Under the pieces are notes generated by a model, which was not told the DNA's origin, did no database searches, and saw nothing but the letters and a program-made list of their open reading frames with translations. DNA of 64,000 nt from the NCBI RefSeq assembly GCF_036170895.1, contig NZ_CP108036.1, positions 3,534,001 to 3,598,000 of the forward strand, written 5' to 3'. Source of the DNA: Streptomyces erythrochromogenes (GTDB lineage: Bacteria > Actinomycetota > Actinomycetes > Streptomycetales > Streptomycetaceae). Of this stretch, positions 43,798 through 52,369 are shown one piece after another (position 1 is the stretch's first letter; each line of letters opens with the position of its first letter). The translations under genes were made by a program, and so were the position numbers.

Positions 43798-44384
43798 CAG
43801 CGCTTCCCCTTGTCACGGGCGTCGGCGGGGTCGTTGCGGCGGGACAGCACGATGGCGCCGATCAGGGCGGCGAGGAGGAGGACCGAGAGCGCCTCGAAGG
43901 GCAGCACCCAGTGCTGGAAGAGGATCTCGCCGGAGACCTTCGTGGAGCCCTGGACCGGCCCGTCCAGGTCGATCCAGGTGGTGCGGAAGGCGTCGACGAC
44001 CACCCAGACCAGGGCGACGGCCGCGACGACGGCGACGCCGAGCGCGATCCACCGGTTGCCGGAGTCCGCGTCCGGGGAGCGGCCGATGGGGGCCTTGGTG
44101 AGCATCAGCCCGAAGAGGAGGAGGACGACCACGGAGCCGAGGTAGATCAGGACCTGGACCCAGGCGATGAACTCGGCGGTCAGCAGCAGGTACTCGACGG
44201 CGATGCCGCCGAGGGCGACGACGAGCCAGAGGGCAGCGTGCACCAGCTGCTTGGTGGTGACCGTGACGAGGGCCGCCCCGAAGGTGGCGAGGCCCACGAG
44301 GAGGAAGGCGATCTCGACGCCCGTCGGGGACAGGAAACCGGGCCCGGTGGTGGCGGCTGCGGCCACGGTGGCGGCGGGGGTCAC
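43797..44384 (-). CDS. nuoJ: Complex I subunit NuoJ
   Basis: 195 residues, five predicted membrane helices. Conserved helix 3 region [20 protein letters not shown] contains the family glycine and tyrosine at the pi-bulge. GTG start overlaps the nuoI stop (GTGA). Confidence 0.94.
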   Translation of the reverse strand: MTPAATVAAAATTGPGFLSPTGVEIAFLLVGLATFGAALVTVTTKQLVHAALWLVVALGGIAVEYLLLTAEFIAWVQVLIYLGSVVVLLLFGLMLTKAPIGRSPDADSGNRWIALGVAVVAAVALVWVVVDAFRTTWIDLDGPVQGSTKVSGEILFQHWVLPFEALSVLLLAALIGAIVLSRRNDPADARDKGKR

Positions 44385-44995
44385 GCGTCTGACTCCGGGG
44401 TCGGGGTGGTCGGCGGTTCGGTCTCGGCCGTCTGGGCGGCGGCTTCTGCGGCGGCCGCCGCGGCGGCCGCGGCTGCTGCTGCTTCGGCCTTCTCCACCGC
44501 CTTGCGGGCGGCGGCGATCTCCTTGGGCTCCTCGGCCCGCGGGTCGAGGGCGGGCGGGGCGGGGACGGTCCACATCCACTCGCGGAGTTTGTCGCGCTCG
44601 TGGGTCAGCTCGTGGATGTCGGTCTCCGCGTACTCGAACTCCGGCGACCAGAAGAGGGCGTCGAAGGGGCACACCTCGATGCAGATGCCGCAGTACATGC
44701 AGAGGGAGAAGTCGATGGCGAAGCGGTCGAGCACGTTGCGGCTGCGCTCGCGGCCGCCGGGGGTGGAGGCGGGGACCGTCTCCTTGTGGGAGTCGATGTA
44801 GATGCACCAGTCGGGGCACTCACGGGCGCAGAGCATGCAGACCGTGCAGTTCTCCTCGAACAGGCCGATGACCCCGCGGGAGCGGGGCGGGAGCTCGGGC
44901 TGGACGTCGGGGTACTGGGCCGTGTGCGAGCGCTTCGTCATGGTGCGCAGCGTGACGGCCAGGCCCTTGGCGAGGCCGGATCCGGGGATGGGCAT
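44381..44995 (-). CDS. nuoI: Complex I iron-sulfur subunit NuoI
   Basis: 204 residues. Two complete 4Fe4S motifs: [12 protein letters not shown] (Cys50, 53, 56, 60) and [12 protein letters not shown] (Cys99, 102, 105, 109), which bind clusters N6a and N6b on the path to NuoB. After about residue 150 there is an unusual tail with a run of alanines and a Thr/Pro/Glu end. ATG overlaps the nuoH stop (TAATG). Confidence 0.96.
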   Translation of the reverse strand: MPIPGSGLAKGLAVTLRTMTKRSHTAQYPDVQPELPPRSRGVIGLFEENCTVCMLCARECPDWCIYIDSHKETVPASTPGGRERSRNVLDRFAIDFSLCMYCGICIEVCPFDALFWSPEFEYAETDIHELTHERDKLREWMWTVPAPPALDPRAEEPKEIAAARKAVEKAEAAAAAAAAAAAAEAAAQTAETEPPTTPTPESDA

Positions 44996-45963
44996 TACTG
45001 GATCGCCACCTTCACGATGCCGGTGAGCGCGATCTGGGCGAGCGCGAGCGGGATGAGTGCGGTCCAGGCGAGCTTCTGGAGCTGGTCCTCGCGCAGGCGC
45101 GGGTAGCTCACGCGGAGCCAGATCACGACGAAGGCGAGGAGCGCGGTCTTGAGCAGGGTCCAGACCCAGCCGAGGCCCTCGGCGCCGAAGGGGCCGTGCC
45201 AGCCGCCGAGGAAGAGGACGGTGGTGAGGAAGCAGAGGACGACGATGCCGGCGTATTCGGCGAGCAGGAACAGAGCGAAGCGCAGGCCCGTGTACTCGGT
45301 GTACGCGCCGAAGATGATCTCGGAGTCGGCGACGGGCATGTCGAAGGGGGGCCGCTGCAGTTCGGCGAGGCCTGCGGTGAAGAACACGAGGGCGCCGACG
45401 ATCTGCCAGGGCAGCCACCACCACTCGAAGGCCTCCACGATGCCGGGGAGGGAGACCGTCCCGGCGGCCATCGCCACGGAGGCGGCGGCGAGCAGCATGG
45501 GGAGTTCGTAGGCGAGCAGCTGTGCGGCGGTGCGCAGGCCGCCGAGCAGGGAGAACTTGTTCGCGGAGGCCCATCCGGCCATGAGGGAGCCGAGGACTCC
45601 GACGCCCATGACGGCGAGGACGAAGAACAGGCCGGCGTCGATGACCTGGCCGACCGCGCCCTCGCCCGGGCCGATAGGGATGGCGAGGAGGACGAGGAGG
45701 TAGGGCAGCAGGGCGACGGCGGGGGCCAGCTGGAAGATCCGGCGGTCGGCGTTGGCCGGGACGACGTCTTCCTTCTGCGCGAACTTCACGCCGTCGGCGA
45801 CGAGCTGGGCCCAGCCGTGGAAGCCGCCGGCGTACATGGGGCCGAGGCGGCCCTGCATGTGGGCCATCACCTTGTGCTCGGTCTGCCCGACGACGAGCGG
45901 GAGCACGAGGAAGACGGCGAAGACGACGATCAGCCGCAGGGCGACGTCGAGTACGTCGTTCAC
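44995..45963 (-). CDS. nuoH: Complex I subunit NuoH
   Basis: 322 residues, eight membrane helices, forming the quinone entry channel with NuoB and NuoD. The conserved loop region reads [20 protein letters not shown] followed by [16 protein letters not shown], with the acidic residues of the E-channel in place. GTG start overlaps the nuoC stop (GTGA). Ordinarily nuoD, E, F and G lie between nuoC and nuoH; here nuoH follows nuoC directly. Confidence 0.96.
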   Translation of the reverse strand: MNDVLDVALRLIVVFAVFLVLPLVVGQTEHKVMAHMQGRLGPMYAGGFHGWAQLVADGVKFAQKEDVVPANADRRIFQLAPAVALLPYLLVLLAIPIGPGEGAVGQVIDAGLFFVLAVMGVGVLGSLMAGWASANKFSLLGGLRTAAQLLAYELPMLLAAASVAMAAGTVSLPGIVEAFEWWWLPWQIVGALVFFTAGLAELQRPPFDMPVADSEIIFGAYTEYTGLRFALFLLAEYAGIVVLCFLTTVLFLGGWHGPFGAEGLGWVWTLLKTALLAFVVIWLRVSYPRLREDQLQKLAWTALIPLALAQIALTGIVKVAIQ

Positions 45964-47252
45964 GCGTCGCCTCCGTTGTCGGTGGTGGGGTCGGTCTCGG
46001 GATCGGCCGGGCGCCGCTCGGGGGCGGGTCCGGTCTTCGGGGCGGGGCCGGGCTCGGCCTTCGGAGCCTTGGGTTCCGGTGCGGGCCCGGCTCCGGGCTC
46101 GGCCTTCGGAGCCTTGGGGTCCGGTGCGGGCCCGGCTCCCGGCTCGGCCTTCGGAGCCGCCTCGGGGGCCGGTTCGTCGAAGGCGGGCTTCGGGTCGTGC
46201 CAGGGGGCGTCGGAGCTGCGGGGGGCGGGGCGGCGAGGGGCGGCCGGCTCGCCTGCCGCCTGGCCGGCCGAGCCGTCCGCTGCCGAGCGGGTACGGCGGG
46301 GCGGGCGGGCCGGGGCTTCGGGGGCCTCCGTACCCGGAGCGGCATCGTCCGGGGCCTCGGCCCCGGCGGCCTGGCTCGCGGATCCGTCGGCCGCCGAGCG
46401 CGAACGGCGCGGCGGCCGGGCCGGGGCTTCGGGGGCCTCCGTGCCCGGGGCGGCCTCGGCGGCCTGGCTCGCGGAGCCTTCCGTGACCGAGCGGGTGCGG
46501 CGCGGCGGGCGGGCCGGGGTCTCCGGGGTGGCGGCTTCGGCGGCCTGGGTGGCCGAGCCCTCGGCGACCGAGCGGGTCCGGCGGACGGGGGCGCCCTCGC
46601 GCGGGGTACGGGCGGCGGCGCCGGCCGCACCGGCGGCGCGCGGGGTACGGGCGGGACGGGCCGGGGCCGGCGGGAGCTGGCCCTTCATCGGGCCCCAGTC
46701 GTTGGGGTCCGGCACGCCGGGCGGCAGCATCTGACGGCGCTTCGGGGCGTCGGGGTCGTGGGCCTCGCCCGGTTCCTTCGCACCCGGCCAGGCCTTCGCG
46801 ACGCGCGCGGCCAGCACGAAGTCCTTGCGCAGCGGGTGCCCCTCGAAGTTCTCCGGGAGCAGGAGGTGCACCAGGTGCGGGTGGTCGGTGAAGGTGATCC
46901 CGAACATCTCGAACGTCTCGCGCTCGTGCCACTCCGCCCCCGCGTATACGGCGACGGCCGACGGCAGGGAGGGGGCTCCGTGCGGGACGGTCGTGCGCAG
47001 CAGGAGCCGGCGTACCCGGTGGTTCTCCAGCGAGGCGACGTGGGCGCAGACCCGCAAGCCGGTGCCGGGCTCGTCCACGGCGCTCAGCCAGTCGAAGTAC
47101 GTGCAGCCCAGTTTGTCCCGGGCGATCTCCAGGGCGGAGATCCAGCTGCCCACGGGCACGTCCACGGTGAGGACGTCGTAGGAGAGCTCGGCGACGGCCT
47201 CGGCACCGAAGACCGCCGGCGCGGCGTCGGGGAGGGAGTCGTAGAGGTTCAC
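45960..47252 (-). CDS. nuoC: Complex I subunit NuoC with long repetitive C-terminal tail
   Basis: 430 residues. Residues 1-180 are the normal 30-kDa subunit: [18 protein letters not shown], then the signature [20 protein letters not shown] and GHPLRKDF. After that come about 240 residues of low complexity, roughly double the family size. Four copies of a block of type RRTRSVxEGSAxQAAEA with APEAPARPP spacers (about residues 223-337) are followed by three copies of a 15-residue [15 protein letters not shown] unit (368-412). GTG start overlaps the nuoB stop (GTGA). The tail is basic in the first repeat zone and Pro/Ala-rich in the second, and is probably disordered. Confidence 0.93.
   Translation of the reverse strand: MNLYDSLPDAAPAVFGAEAVAELSYDVLTVDVPVGSWISALEIARDKLGCTYFDWLSAVDEPGTGLRVCAHVASLENHRVRRLLLRTTVPHGAPSLPSAVAVYAGAEWHERETFEMFGITFTDHPHLVHLLLPENFEGHPLRKDFVLAARVAKAWPGAKEPGEAHDPDAPKRRQMLPPGVPDPNDWGPMKGQLPPAPARPARTPRAAGAAGAAARTPREGAPVRRTRSVAEGSATQAAEAATPETPARPPRRTRSVTEGSASQAAEAAPGTEAPEAPARPPRRSRSAADGSASQAAGAEAPDDAAPGTEAPEAPARPPRRTRSAADGSAGQAAGEPAAPRRPAPRSSDAPWHDPKPAFDEPAPEAAPKAEPGAGPAPDPKAPKAEPGAGPAPEPKAPKAEPGPAPKTGPAPERRPADPETDPTTDNGGDA
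46017..46151 (-). repeat. 45-bp repeats encoding the second NuoC tail zone
   Basis: Three units of 45 bases encoding [15 protein letters not shown], the first two nearly identical. Confidence 0.85.
46242..46586 (-). repeat. Repeats encoding the first NuoC tail zone
   Basis: Four degenerate tandem units of roughly 80-110 bases encoding the [16 protein letters not shown] type block. DNA identity between neighbouring copies is high, suggesting recent expansion. Confidence 0.85.
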
Positions 47253-47842
47253 GCGCCGGCCCCCTGCCCGGGTGCCGGCGGGGCGCTGACCAGGCCGCTG
47301 GTCAGCTGCGAGACGGACGGCCCCGAGGCGTAGCGCTCGGCCAGCGACTCGCGGGCGATCTTCTCCTGGAGCTTGAGGATGCCCTGGAGGAGCGCCTCCG
47401 GGCGCGGCGGGCAGCCGGGCACGTAGACGTCGACGGGGATGATCTGGTCGACGCCCTTCGTCACCGAGTACGAGTCCCAGTACGGGCCGCCGCAGTTGGA
47501 GCAGGCGCCGAAGGAGATGACGTACTTCGGCTCGGGCATCTGCTCGTAGAGCCGCTTGACGGCGGGGGCCATCTTGTCCGTGACGGTGCCCGAGACGATC
47601 ATCAGGTCGGCCTGGCGCGGCCCCGGTGCGAAGGGGATGACGCCGAGGCGGATGAAGTCGTGCCGGGCCATGGAGGCGGCGATGAACTCGATCGCACAGC
47701 AGGCCAGGCCGAAGTTGAAGACCCACAGGCTGTACCGGCGGCCCCAGTTCAGGACCACCTTCATCGGTTCCGGGGCCAGGCGGGAGAGGACTCCGAGGCG
47801 CTTGGGCTCCGGGAGCAGCTCCGGCTGAGGTGTCACGTCCAT
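47249..47842 (-). CDS. nuoB: Complex I subunit NuoB
   Basis: 197 residues, the PSST-type subunit that holds cluster N2 next to the quinone. The four ligands are intact: Cys48 and Cys49 (GLACCAIEF), Cys114 ([11 protein letters not shown]) and Cys144 ([12 protein letters not shown]). Cys117 in the second motif is an additional cysteine. The last 25 residues are a variable tail. ATG lies inside the nuoA 3' end (10-base overlap). Confidence 0.96.
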   Translation of the reverse strand: MDVTPQPELLPEPKRLGVLSRLAPEPMKVVLNWGRRYSLWVFNFGLACCAIEFIAASMARHDFIRLGVIPFAPGPRQADLMIVSGTVTDKMAPAVKRLYEQMPEPKYVISFGACSNCGGPYWDSYSVTKGVDQIIPVDVYVPGCPPRPEALLQGILKLQEKIARESLAERYASGPSVSQLTSGLVSAPPAPGQGAGA

Positions 47843-48240
47843 TCGAGGACGCCCTTCTTGTACGCATAGAGCAGGCCGACGGCCAGGAAGCCCAGGAAGA
47901 TGAACATCTCGACCAGGGTCGTGGCGCCGTAGCCGGCGGCGGCGAACACCGTCGCCCACGGGAACAGGAAGATCGAGTCGACGGCGAAGATGACGTAGAG
48001 GAAGGCGTAGACGTAGTAGCGGACCTGGGTGTGCGCCCAGCCCTCGCCGACGGGGTCCACGCCGCATTCGTACGTCAGGAGCTTCTCGGGGGTCGGGACC
48101 ACGGGCCGCAGGAGGCGGCCCGCGCCGAAGGCGACGGCCACGAAGAGCACACCGAGGGCTGCCAGCAGGCCGACGACCGAATAACTCCGGAAGTAGTCCG
48201 CCGCGAGCACGGTTACGGTCGATACCGTTGGTTCGGGCAC
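47833..48240 (-). CDS. nuoA: Complex I subunit NuoA
   Basis: 135 residues, three membrane helices. The conserved loop [20 protein letters not shown] and the following [19 protein letters not shown] are typical. First gene of the operon: GTG (48238-48240) follows GAGGAA. A TAGACT box (48289-48294, minus) may be the -10 of the operon promoter; no -35 was recognised. Confidence 0.95.
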   Translation of the reverse strand: MPEPTVSTVTVLAADYFRSYSVVGLLAALGVLFVAVAFGAGRLLRPVVPTPEKLLTYECGVDPVGEGWAHTQVRYYVYAFLYVIFAVDSIFLFPWATVFAAAGYGATTLVEMFIFLGFLAVGLLYAYKKGVLEWT

Positions 48241-48387
48241 GTCCGTTCCTCGCTCCTCGGTCGCTGTCGACGATCTGGTACGGACGGGAGTCTAGGGCCT
48301 GCCTCACACGGGGTGGGGTTATCCCCCGTTCACAGCACCCCGGCCACCCCATGGCATCAGCGAGCCGCGCTTGACAGGCTGTGGCGC

Positions 48388-49581
48388 ATGACCACGAGCC
48401 TCGCCATCGCCGACAACGACAGACCTCCCCGCGTGCGGCCCGTATTCAGCGCCGTCACGTGGAAGGAAATCGCCCATCTGGTGACCAATCTGCCTGAGGC
48501 GATCCTGGGTTTCGTTTACGCGGTTGTCATGGTTTCCACCGCGGGCGGTCTTTCCGTGACCGCGATCGGACTTCCTTTGCTTGCGGTCGGTCTCTTTTTG
48601 TCTCGGCAATGGGGACGGCTGGAGCGGGCCCGCGCACGGTTGCTTCTGGGCGTACGGGTGGAGGAGCCGACTCCGATCCCCGGTCCGCGGCGGTCCGGCG
48701 GATTCTTCCCCTGGCTGTGGACGAGCATCAAGGATCCGGTCGGCTGGCGGACCGTGCTGTACCAGCTGATCCGGCTGCCCTGGGCGGTGCTCACCTTCAC
48801 GGTAGTCCTGACCGGACTGTTCGTGCTGTGGCCGGTGCTGCCGTATCTGGTGCGGCTGCTCGCGAACGCGGACCGCGCGATGGTACGGGGCCTGCTGTCG
48901 CCCTCCGACGACCTGGAGCGGCGGATCGCCGAGCTGGAGTCGGACAGGGGCGTGGTCGTCGACACGGCGGCCGCCGACCTGCGGCGCATCGAGCGGGACC
49001 TGCACGACGGAGCGCAGGCGCGGCTGGTCGCGCTGGCGATGGGGCTGGGTCTGGCGAAAGAGAAGCTGCTGGAGGACCCGGAGGGCGCGGCGGCGATGGT
49101 CGACGAGGCCCACGGGGAGGTGAAGCTGGCCCTCCAGGAGTTGCGGGACCTGGCCCGCGGGATCCACCCGGCCGTGCTGACCGACCGGGGGCTGGACGCG
49201 GCGCTGTCGTCGGTGGCGGCGCGGTGCGTGGTGCCCGTGAAGGTACTGGTGGACCTGCCGGCGGGGCAGGAGGCCCGGCCGGCCGAGGCGATCGAGGGGA
49301 TCGCGTACTTCGTGGTGTCCGAGCTGCTGCAGAACGTGAGCAAGCACGCGAGGGCGCGCGGCGCGACCGTGGAGGTCTGGCGGGCGGGGGCCCGGCTGAT
49401 GATCCGGGTGTCCGACGACGGGCGGGGCGGAGCGGACACCTCCGGCGGGAGCGGGCTGGCGGGGCTGGCGGAGCGGCTGGACGCGGTGGACGGGGTGCTG
49501 GTGGTGGACTCCCCGGAGGGGGAGGGGACGGTGGTGTCCGCAGAGCTGCCATGGCGCGACCGGGTCCCGGGCCGGGGTTGA
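48388..49581 (+). CDS. Sensor histidine kinase, NarL-type partner (first of two)
   Basis: 397 residues. The N-terminal half is a membrane-bound sensor domain with hydrophobic segments near residues 38-71 and 128-160, of the type found in many actinobacterial kinases. The kinase core has the HisKA_3 box with His206 ([20 protein letters not shown]), the N box [14 protein letters not shown] and the G boxes SDDGRGG and GLAGLAERL. The signal is unknown. It is divergent from nuoA and followed by a terminator and a second, paralogous kinase. No ribosome-binding site precedes ATG 48388, so the mRNA may be leaderless. Confidence 0.9.
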   Translation: MTTSLAIADNDRPPRVRPVFSAVTWKEIAHLVTNLPEAILGFVYAVVMVSTAGGLSVTAIGLPLLAVGLFLSRQWGRLERARARLLLGVRVEEPTPIPGPRRSGGFFPWLWTSIKDPVGWRTVLYQLIRLPWAVLTFTVVLTGLFVLWPVLPYLVRLLANADRAMVRGLLSPSDDLERRIAELESDRGVVVDTAAADLRRIERDLHDGAQARLVALAMGLGLAKEKLLEDPEGAAAMVDEAHGEVKLALQELRDLARGIHPAVLTDRGLDAALSSVAARCVVPVKVLVDLPAGQEARPAEAIEGIAYFVVSELLQNVSKHARARGATVEVWRAGARLMIRVSDDGRGGADTSGGSGLAGLAERLDAVDGVLVVDSPEGEGTVVSAELPWRDRVPGRG

Positions 49582-49617
49582 GGCCGCGCCGGCCGTAGCC
49601 GGCCTGTGGGGCTGAGC

Positions 49618-49648
49618 GGGACTCCCGTCCGGGGTGGGCGGGGGTCCC
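49618..49648 (+). terminator. Terminator after the first kinase gene
   Basis: 10-bp stem GGGACTCCCG/CGGGGGTCCC with one G-T pair. A near-identical hairpin follows the second kinase gene. Confidence 0.7.
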
Positions 49649-49664
49649 GTTCGTCTGTCCGGCT

Positions 49665-49718
49665 CGCCGCCGCTTCCCGGGGCGCCGCCGCTTCCCGGGG
49701 CGCCGCCGCTTCCCGGGG
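49665..49718. repeat. 18-bp GC-rich tandem repeat
   Basis: Three perfect copies of CGCCGCCGCTTCCCGGGG in a row (49665-49682, 49683-49700, 49701-49718), plus a fourth copy with one change at 49741-49758. It lies between the two kinase genes. Each unit contains a CCCGGGG core; no function assigned. Confidence 0.9.
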
Positions 49719-50004
49719 CGCCGCCCCGGACCCGCCGACTCGCCGCCGCTCCCCGGGGCGCCGCCCCGGACCCCGCGCCTCGATCTCCCCCGGCTGCCGC
49801 CGGGAGGCGCCCCCTGGCGGGGCTGGACGTGCCGGCCCGCTCCGAAGGGGTGGGTCGCAGACGGCGGCGAGGCTGAAAGGCGGGGCCGGGTGGGGCGAGG
49901 TGGGGTTAACCCCCGGGCGCAGAGGCCTACCCGCCGGATGGTTGCGGGGTGGGGGTGGACGGGAGGGTTGGGGTGTGGTCGAGGAGCGGAAGGGCGGTCG
50001 GGAG

Positions 50005-51306
50005 ATGGACGACGGCAAGGGCGGGCGTGGCGGTGTCGGCGCGGTGCTGCGGGCCCCGGTGGCGGGGCGGACCTGGCGGGAGTTCGCGTACCTGCTGGTA
50101 GGGCTGCCGCTGAGCACCCTGTACTTCTCGCTGGCCATCGCCGGCGTGAGCCTCGGGGCCGGGCTGCTCGTCACCTTCCTCGGCGTCCCGGTCCTGGCGG
50201 GCGTCCTCGCCATGTGCCGCGGGTTCGGCCGGGTGGAGCGGGCCCGGGTGCGCGCGCTGCTCGGGGCGGACGTCATCGAGCCCGCTCCGATCCGGGCGAA
50301 GAAGAGCGGGGCGCTCGCCGCGATGGGCGCGGTGCTCAAGAGCGGCAGCGCCTGGCGGCACGTGCTGTACTCCGTGATCCACTTCCCGTGGGCGGTGTTC
50401 GGTTTCTGCCTGGCACTGACGTTCTGGGCGGCGGGTTGGGCGTACCTGCTGTACCCGCTGTGGTTCTGGGTCTTCCCGGCCTACACCGACCAGCCGGGCC
50501 TCCAGCTCTTCCAGAACGGCGACTACTCCTTCTACCTCGACTCCCCCGCGGAGATCGCCCTCACCTGCCTCGTCGGGCTGGCCCTCACCCTCGCCACCCC
50601 GTGGCTGATCCGGGCCCTGACCACCGTCGACCGCGTCATGGTCGGCGGGCTGCTGGGGGCGTCGCGGCTGGACAGCCGGGTCACCGAGTTGGAGTCCGAC
50701 CGGGGGGTCGTCGTGGACACCGCCGCCGCCGACCTGCGGCGCATCGAACGGGATCTGCACGACGGCGCACAGGCCCGGCTGGTGGCGCTGGCGATGGACC
50801 TGGGGCTGGCGAAGGAGAAGCTCGGCGAGGACCCGCGGGCCGCCGCCCGCATGGTGGACGAGGCGCACGGCGAGGTGAAGATCGCCCTCCAGGAGCTGCG
50901 GGACCTGGCCCGCGGGATCCACCCGGCGGTACTGACGGACCGCGGACTGGACGCGGCGCTGTCCGCGGTGGCCTCGCGGTGCACCGTGCCGGTACGGGTG
51001 GCCGTGGACCTCCCGGGCCGGCCGGCCGCGGCCATCGAGGGGATCGCGTACTTCACGGTCTCGGAGCTGCTGCAGAACATCAGCAAGCACGCCGTGGCCC
51101 GGTCCGCCTCGGTGGACGTGTGGAAGTCCGGGGGGCGGCTGCTGCTCCAGGTCGCCGACGACGGCCGGGGCGGCGCGAGCCTGCGGGACGGGACGGGGCT
51201 GGCGGGGCTCGCCGAGCGGCTTGACGCCGTGGACGGGGTGCTGGTCGTCGACTCCCCCGAGGGCGGGGGGACGACGGTCACCGCCGAGCTGCCGTGGCGG
51301 CCCTGA
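50005..51306 (+). CDS. Sensor histidine kinase (second of two)
   Basis: 433 residues, clearly paralogous to the preceding kinase. It has the same N-terminal sensor layout, with an extra hydrophobic loop WAAGWAYLLYPLWFWVFPAY near residues 141-160, and an almost identical core. His252 lies in [20 protein letters not shown]; the N box is ELLQNISKHA and the G boxes are ADDGRGG and [14 protein letters not shown] 50005 is the likely start, with GGAAGG about 11 bases upstream; GTG codons about 30 bases earlier are alternatives. It lies 240 bases before the response regulator, its presumed partner. Confidence 0.88.
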   Translation: MDDGKGGRGGVGAVLRAPVAGRTWREFAYLLVGLPLSTLYFSLAIAGVSLGAGLLVTFLGVPVLAGVLAMCRGFGRVERARVRALLGADVIEPAPIRAKKSGALAAMGAVLKSGSAWRHVLYSVIHFPWAVFGFCLALTFWAAGWAYLLYPLWFWVFPAYTDQPGLQLFQNGDYSFYLDSPAEIALTCLVGLALTLATPWLIRALTTVDRVMVGGLLGASRLDSRVTELESDRGVVVDTAAADLRRIERDLHDGAQARLVALAMDLGLAKEKLGEDPRAAARMVDEAHGEVKIALQELRDLARGIHPAVLTDRGLDAALSAVASRCTVPVRVAVDLPGRPAAAIEGIAYFTVSELLQNISKHAVARSASVDVWKSGGRLLLQVADDGRGGASLRDGTGLAGLAERLDAVDGVLVVDSPEGGGTTVTAELPWRP

Positions 51307-51323
51307 CGCCCGTGCGGAGCCGT

Positions 51324-51353
51324 GGGACTCCCGTCCGGGTGGGCGGGGGTCCC
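51324..51353 (+). terminator. Terminator after the second kinase gene
   Basis: Same hairpin as after the first kinase (GGGACTCCCG/CGGGGGTCCC), showing that the duplication included the 3' flank. Confidence 0.7.
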
Positions 51354-51546
51354 GTCGTGCGTCCGGCGCGGCCCCGCCTCCCGGGGCGCCGCGCCCTTCC
51401 GGAGCAGTCACAGGCGCATCCGCATGTGAAAACTCCCCCCGTACGCCCACGTGTTGTCCCGGCTCTGCCTTCACCGGGACTTAAGGCTGGGATGCTTGGC
51501 TGAGTCGGGCAGTACGGGAACGAGTGGATGCGGGAGCTGCTGAATC

Positions 51547-52218
51547 GTGGACGACAGGGTGCGGGTGGTCATCGCCGAGGATTCAGTGCTGCTGCGCGAG
51601 GGCCTGACCCGGTTGCTGACCGACCGGGGGCATGACGTCGTGGCGGGCGTCGGGGACGCGGAAGCCCTGATCAAGACGGTGGCGGACCTCGCCGCCGAGG
51701 ATGCGCTGCCGGACGTGGTGGTCGCGGACGTGCGGATGCCGCCGACGCACACCGACGAGGGCGTGCGGGCCGCCGTACGGCTGCGGCGCGATCACCCCGG
51801 GATAGGCGTGCTCGTGCTGTCGCAGTACGTGGAGGAGCAGTACGCCACCGAGCTCCTGGCCGGTTCCAGTACCGGAGTGGGGTATCTGCTGAAGGACCGG
51901 GTGGCAGAGGTGCGCGAGTTCCTGGACGCGGTGGTCCGGGTGGCCCGGGGCGGCACCGCCCTGGACCCCGAGGTCGTCGCCCAGCTGCTCGGGCGCAGCC
52001 GGAAGCAGGACGTGCTGGCGGGTCTGACGCCGCGGGAGCGCGAGGTGCTCGGGCTGATGGCCGAGGGCCGCACCAATTCCGCCGTGGCGAAGCAGCTGGT
52101 CGTGAGCGACGGCGCGGTGGAGAAGCACGTCAGCAACATCTTCATGAAACTGGGCCTGTCGCCGAGTGACGGGGATCACCGGCGCGTACTGGCCGTTCTC
52201 ACCTACCTGAAATCTTGA
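51547..52218 (+). CDS. NarL/FixJ-type response regulator
   Basis: 223 residues. The receiver domain has acidic residues Glu11-Asp12, the phosphorylation site Asp61 (VVVADVRMPPTH) and Lys116 (YLLKDR). A LuxR-type helix-turn-helix (LTPREREVLGLMAEGRTNSA followed by QLVVSDGAVEKHVSNIFMKL) lies at about residues 158-205. GTG start behind GGGAG. It is the only regulator near the two kinases, so both may feed into it. Targets are unknown; the flanking nuo and korAB promoters are obvious candidates to test. Confidence 0.92.
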   Translation: MDDRVRVVIAEDSVLLREGLTRLLTDRGHDVVAGVGDAEALIKTVADLAAEDALPDVVVADVRMPPTHTDEGVRAAVRLRRDHPGIGVLVLSQYVEEQYATELLAGSSTGVGYLLKDRVAEVREFLDAVVRVARGGTALDPEVVAQLLGRSRKQDVLAGLTPREREVLGLMAEGRTNSAVAKQLVVSDGAVEKHVSNIFMKLGLSPSDGDHRRVLAVLTYLKS

Positions 52219-52369
52219 TCGACTGACACTCTGTCAGATACGGCATACCGGCAGGGCCGTCTCAAAGGGCGGTCCTACGGTCCAGAATGTGGTCGCTCCT
52301 GGGGACCTGATCCCTACCGACGTAGGGTGGGTTATGGGGGTGCTCACGCCTCGAAGGAGGTCCAGTTCA

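Larger units (their letters stand above)
49582..50004. other. Intergenic region between the two kinase genes
   Basis: 423 bases, extremely GC-rich. It holds the terminator of the first kinase, the 18-bp repeats, and presumably the promoter of the second kinase. A plus-strand reading frame stays open through it because stop codons are rare at this GC content; it is not coding by composition. Confidence 0.5.
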
